Of a stretch of DNA of 44,245 nucleotides, positions 41,556 through 44,245 are shown one piece after another. The position numbers and the translations under genes were made by a program. Every line of letters begins with the position of its first letter. The stretch's first letter is position 1. This DNA comes from Planctomycetota bacterium (GTDB lineage Bacteria > Planctomycetota > GCA-002687715), in contig NZBC01000116.1 in NCBI GenBank assembly GCA_002687715.1, positions 1-44,245 on the forward strand. Reading direction: 5' to 3'. The notes under the pieces were generated by a model, which was not told the DNA's origin, made no database searches, and worked only from the letters and a program-made list of their open reading frames with translations.

Positions 41556-43220
41556 TCACCCGATGATGTGGATCGGAACCGTGTTGGTGAGGCCGACCGG
41601 TCCCAGGCCCACGATCAGGGCCTGTGTCCAGACGTGGAGCTCCTGACCGGGCGGGAACCCGGGGAGGTCGAACGTGAGGTCGTTGACGTTGGTGATGCCC
41701 TGGAGCCAGGTCACGATCCCGGTCGGGGCCAGGAGGTTGATGGGGAACGTCAGGGCGAACAGTGGATCGGCGAGGCTGATCTCGATGACGCCGAGGGCAC
41801 CCGCGGGAATCGGGGGGCCGAGCGCCGAGGACAGGGCCGCGAAGTACTGGGAGAGGAACGGACCACTGGTCTCGATCTTCCCCTCCAGGGCGATCCCGTT
41901 GAGCATGAGTCCATGGGGAGCCAGTCCCGCAGCGGGCACGAAGGCGCCAGCGGCGGCGAAGATCGCGTTCGTGAACAGCCTGATGCAGCCGTAACCACCG
42001 TGGCCGCCGTCGAGGCCCATGGTGCCCCGGCCCTGGCCACCCTGGCCGCCGGAGGCGGACAGGATGCCGGCGACGAGGATCGCCGGAGCGGCGAGTTCCA
42101 CCCGACCCCCCGACCCGCCACCCCCGCCGCCCGTGTGGAGCGCGCCACCCGGTCCCTGTCCGTCGCCGCCGTTCCCTCCGTCGGCCCGGATCATTCCGGC
42201 CGGCCCGACGGCGATGAAGGCGTCCGAGTAGACGGCGAGGTAGCCCCCGCCGCCACCGCCCCCTCCGCCCCGGCGGACGTTGTTGGGGTTGCAGATGCCG
42301 TTGATGCAGTGCGCGGCGCCTCCGCCCCCACCGGCGCCCGCCCGGAGCGAGACCGCGAGGGCGCCGGGGCTGCCCTGAGCGCCCCCGTTCACCCCGGGAC
42401 CGACCCAGGTGCCGGCCGTGGCGTTGCTGCCCCCGCCACCGCCGCCGCCGAACCCGGCGACCGCCTCGCCTTTCTCGCCTCCCTCCGTCCCCTCCGCCCA
42501 GTGCGGGTAGGGGCGCCAGCCCTCCGTTCCGTGCGGGTTGCCGTTGGTGCCGTTGCCACCCCAGCCGCCATTGCCCCCACCGGGGCCGCCCTCGCCGTGG
42601 GCGCCTCCCGGGAAGCCGTGCTGTCCGTCCTTCCCGTCGGCATCGAGGACGCCGGCGATGATGACGGGCCCGCGGACGCGGAGAGTGCAGGGGAACCCGC
42701 CCGCGAGGGTCAGCCGACCGCCCGGCAGCACGACCAGGGACGAGAGCTTCACGACCGGCTGGACGCCGACGTTCAGGACCTGCGCGCCCGCGACGACGAG
42801 CGCCGGGTCGGCGACCGTCCCTCCGTTATGGGGGAACAGCCCGTACTCCACGACTTCGACCGTGAACAGAGGGGCGGCCTGGCCGTTGACGTCGTAGGTG
42901 TAGGTGCCGGGGACGGTGAACTGAGGCGAGGTGGGGGTCGACGCTCCCGGCTGCGCTGCTCCCACCCAGGGGAAGCCCGGGCCCGGCGCGGCGGTGAACA
43001 ACGCCGCGACCCCGCCGAACGGTCCCGCCTGCGAGATCCAGAACCGGAGGGCCGTCCCTTCGCGGATCCGGGCCGTGGCCGGGACCGCCTGGTAGGTGAA
43101 GCCGGCCGTCGCTGGCTCGCAGTGGATGTAGACGTCGCACACCGGCTGGGCGACGACGGGTGTGAGGAGGGCGAGGGCACAAAGCGCCGTCGCCACGGGG
43201 ACTGACATTTTCGGGAGCAT
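41556..43220 (-). CDS. Secreted glycine-rich protein
   Basis: 554 residues from ATG 43220, which has a GGAGG ribosome-binding site (upstream in-frame sequence is not family-like). Signal peptide VPVATALCALALLTPVVAQ. The next 45 residues include two Cys (PVCDVYIHCEPA) and a cupredoxin-like beta domain (LRFWISQAGPFGGVAA, GTYTYDVNGQAAPL). The middle third is Gly-rich with long Gly runs (GGGGGGGSN, RRGGGGGGGGG), separated by beta-like blocks (GVLDADGKDG, AGILSASGGQGG). The C-terminal 110 residues (PIPAGALGVIEISLADPLF, TGIVTWLQGITNVND) form a beta-rich tail like those of the other secreted proteins here. It probably forms or binds a surface matrix. Confidence 0.85.
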   Translation of the reverse strand: MLPKMSVPVATALCALALLTPVVAQPVCDVYIHCEPATAGFTYQAVPATARIREGTALRFWISQAGPFGGVAALFTAAPGPGFPWVGAAQPGASTPTSPQFTVPGTYTYDVNGQAAPLFTVEVVEYGLFPHNGGTVADPALVVAGAQVLNVGVQPVVKLSSLVVLPGGRLTLAGGFPCTLRVRGPVIIAGVLDADGKDGQHGFPGGAHGEGGPGGGNGGWGGNGTNGNPHGTEGWRPYPHWAEGTEGGEKGEAVAGFGGGGGGGSNATAGTWVGPGVNGGAQGSPGALAVSLRAGAGGGGGAAHCINGICNPNNVRRGGGGGGGGGYLAVYSDAFIAVGPAGMIRADGGNGGDGQGPGGALHTGGGGGGSGGRVELAAPAILVAGILSASGGQGGQGRGTMGLDGGHGGYGCIRLFTNAIFAAAGAFVPAAGLAPHGLMLNGIALEGKIETSGPFLSQYFAALSSALGPPIPAGALGVIEISLADPLFALTFPINLLAPTGIVTWLQGITNVNDLTFDLPGFPPGQELHVWTQALIVGLGPVGLTNTVPIHIIG

Positions 43221-43425
43221 GGCTACCTCCTGGTCTCTGGCACGGGGAACCCGGGCATGAAGCCCGACACAGGAACCCATGGAGCCGGGAGCGGGAGGTA
43301 ACCGGGTTTTTTCTCAGACCAGGGGTCGCCGAAGGCGGCCATGGCCGCTTCTTGCGAAGAACGGAGGCCACCAGGGATCGCCCAATGAGGCCCTGGCCCG
43401 CGATCGCCGAGCGGGCAGCTGCGGG

Positions 43426-43726
43426 TCACTCGATCTGCTCCGCCAGGTAGCGCTCGAGATCATCCGTGTCGATGATCTGGATCTGCTGCTCGAGCCAGAG
43501 GATGTGGTCGGACTCGGCTTCGTCGGGAGCGGCTTGAGGACTTCGCGAGTCCCGGCATCGCCGAGCGAGTCGCACAGCGAGAGGGCTGCGTTGAGATTGG
43601 CGGCGACGTCCAGCTCTGTCTCGAGGTCGGACACGAACATGTCGCGGACGTGGGCATCGACGGTGAAAGGGATGCGGCTGGCGACGTCCGGCGCGCCCTC
43701 GAGGACAGGCGCGCGGACCCATGGAC
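43426..43726 (-). pseudogene. Broken 3' part of a bacterioferritin-like gene
   Basis: One frame gives VRDMFVSDLETELDVAANLN and AALSLCDSLGDAGTREVLKP. A neighbouring frame continues PDEAESDHILWLEQQIQIID and DDLERYLAEQIE. Together they match the C-terminal half of bacterioferritin, whose corresponding DExxxxHxxWLE carries the ferroxidase Glu and His. The frames differ by one base near 43525-43540. The first half of the protein and a plausible start codon are absent. A truncated and frameshifted remnant is most likely; an assembly indel could explain only the frameshift. Confidence 0.6.
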
Positions 43727-43794
43727 CGCCGACCCCCCGGTCGGCATCATCCGACCGGTGCGCAAGGCCTGGAGTCCATGGGCGGGGAGTCCGG

Positions 43795-44245
43795 CTAACC
43801 GTCGCTCTTCGTGGTCTTCTTGGCCGCCTTCTTCTCTGCCTTCTTGGCGGTGCATTCCTTGCACTCAAGACCCTTCTCGAGTGCGTCCAGGGTACCCGCG
43901 CCCATGGGGCAGCCGGCCGCGACGGCCTCGTCGAGCGCGCGGACATGCGCGGCGACGTCCTTGCCGGTGATCTCACCGCAGGTCTTCTTCACGAAGGCGA
44001 GCTTGGCGGCGGCCTTCTTGCAATCCTTGGCCTTTCGCGCGATGGCTGCGATCCGACTGGCGAGGTCACCTGAGCAGCAATCCTTGGCGGCCTTGGTTGC
44101 GACCTTCGTCTGCTCCTCGCAGCACGACTTCTCGGTCTTGGTTGCGACCTTCTTGGCCTCTTCCTGGCAGCAGTCCTTGGCGGCCTTGGTTGCGACCTTG
44201 GTCTGCTCCTTGCAGCACGACTTCTCGGTCTTGGTTGCGACCTTC
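43795..44245 (-). CDS. Lys-rich protein with Cys-Cys pair repeats (5' end missing)
   Basis: The last about 150 codons of a gene that enters from beyond the window end. It has a 31-residue repeat (93 nt; successive copies spaced exactly 93 nt) made of two half-repeats, KVATKTEKSCC and KVATKAAKDCC, so that CC pairs recur about every 15-16 residues. A more ordinary tail follows: DLASRIAAIARKAKDCKKAA, KKTCGEITGKDVAAHVRALD and GLECKECTAKKAEKKAAKK. The repeats are predicted to be helical and would place Cys pairs along one side, suggesting metal binding or disulfide cross-linking (inference). No family recognised. Confidence 0.75.
   Translation of the reverse strand, partial: KVATKTEKSCCKEQTKVATKAAKDCCQEEAKKVATKTEKSCCEEQTKVATKAAKDCCSGDLASRIAAIARKAKDCKKAAAKLAFVKKTCGEITGKDVAAHVRALDEAVAAGCPMGAGTLDALEKGLECKECTAKKAEKKAAKKTTKSDG

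Noticed and set aside
43314..43976. 220-codon minus-strand open frame as an intact gene
   Set aside because: Only its middle resembles bacterioferritin. The first 90 residues are Arg/Pro-rich shadow of the Cys-pair gene, and the end runs out of frame.

Overview
The window is GC-rich bacterial DNA whose gene content fits a Planctomycetota-type organism. I infer this from several features: large Ser/Thr kinases with TPR or sulfatase-modifying-factor domains paired with ECF sigma factors; HEAT-repeat proteins; a SASA-type acetylesterase; LamG, PKD and FG-GAP secreted proteins sharing C-terminal modules; paired Gfo/Idh/MocA oxidoreductases; and a PhyH dioxygenase. No rRNA or complete tRNA was recognised, so the assignment rests on gene style alone.

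The most notable content is a set of three genes that standard gene calling breaks at UGA but that read as one protein if UGA is selenocysteine: a thioredoxin-like/HEAT protein (34-1011, minus), a thioredoxin-like/CxxCH/PDZ protein (20643-22007, plus) and a secreted protein with two HMA-like domains, each with its own in-frame UGA at the same motif position (40743-41333, minus). All four UGAs lie at predicted redox or metal-binding positions, have a cysteine 2 to 4 residues downstream, and are followed 21-25 nt later by a short hairpin whose loop has G in its first two bases, as in bacterial SECIS elements. No selA, selB, selD or tRNA-Sec gene is in the window.

Layout. 1-5.9 kb: Trx-HEAT selenoprotein, a methyltransferase, a SASA esterase, a 2OG-oxygenase-like protein and an overlapping YbjQ-YbjQ-PrsW operon. 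5.9-10.1 kb: a HEAT/TPR protein and an HExxH-type protein coupled to a small Tat-signal protein. 10.3-18.3 kb: an ECF sigma factor divergent from a kinase-TPR protein, then three secreted proteins. 18.6-22.6 kb: a frameshifted sigma factor divergent from an anti-sigma factor, a small Cys-rich protein, the Trx-PDZ selenoprotein and an unknown. 22.6-32 kb: an FG-GAP protein, a cyclopropane-fatty-acid-synthase-like enzyme convergent with a flavin amine oxidase, and a four-gene MacAB-like exporter operon. 32-36.8 kb: kinase-FGE protein coupled to a sigma factor, and a LamG protein. 36.9-40.6 kb: a tightly overlapping SGNH hydrolase, PhyH, Gfo/Idh, Gfo/Idh operon. 40.7-44.2 kb: the double-HMA selenoprotein, a glycine-rich secreted protein, a broken bacterioferritin-like remnant, and the 3' end of a Lys-rich protein with repeated Cys-Cys pairs.

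Two families of palindromic intergenic repeats are present. One forms a 78-bp element with 27-bp perfect inverted ends directly upstream of the double-HMA gene. Two genes (the sigma factor at 18.6-19.2 kb and the bacterioferritin remnant) carry single frameshifts that could be real decay or assembly indels.
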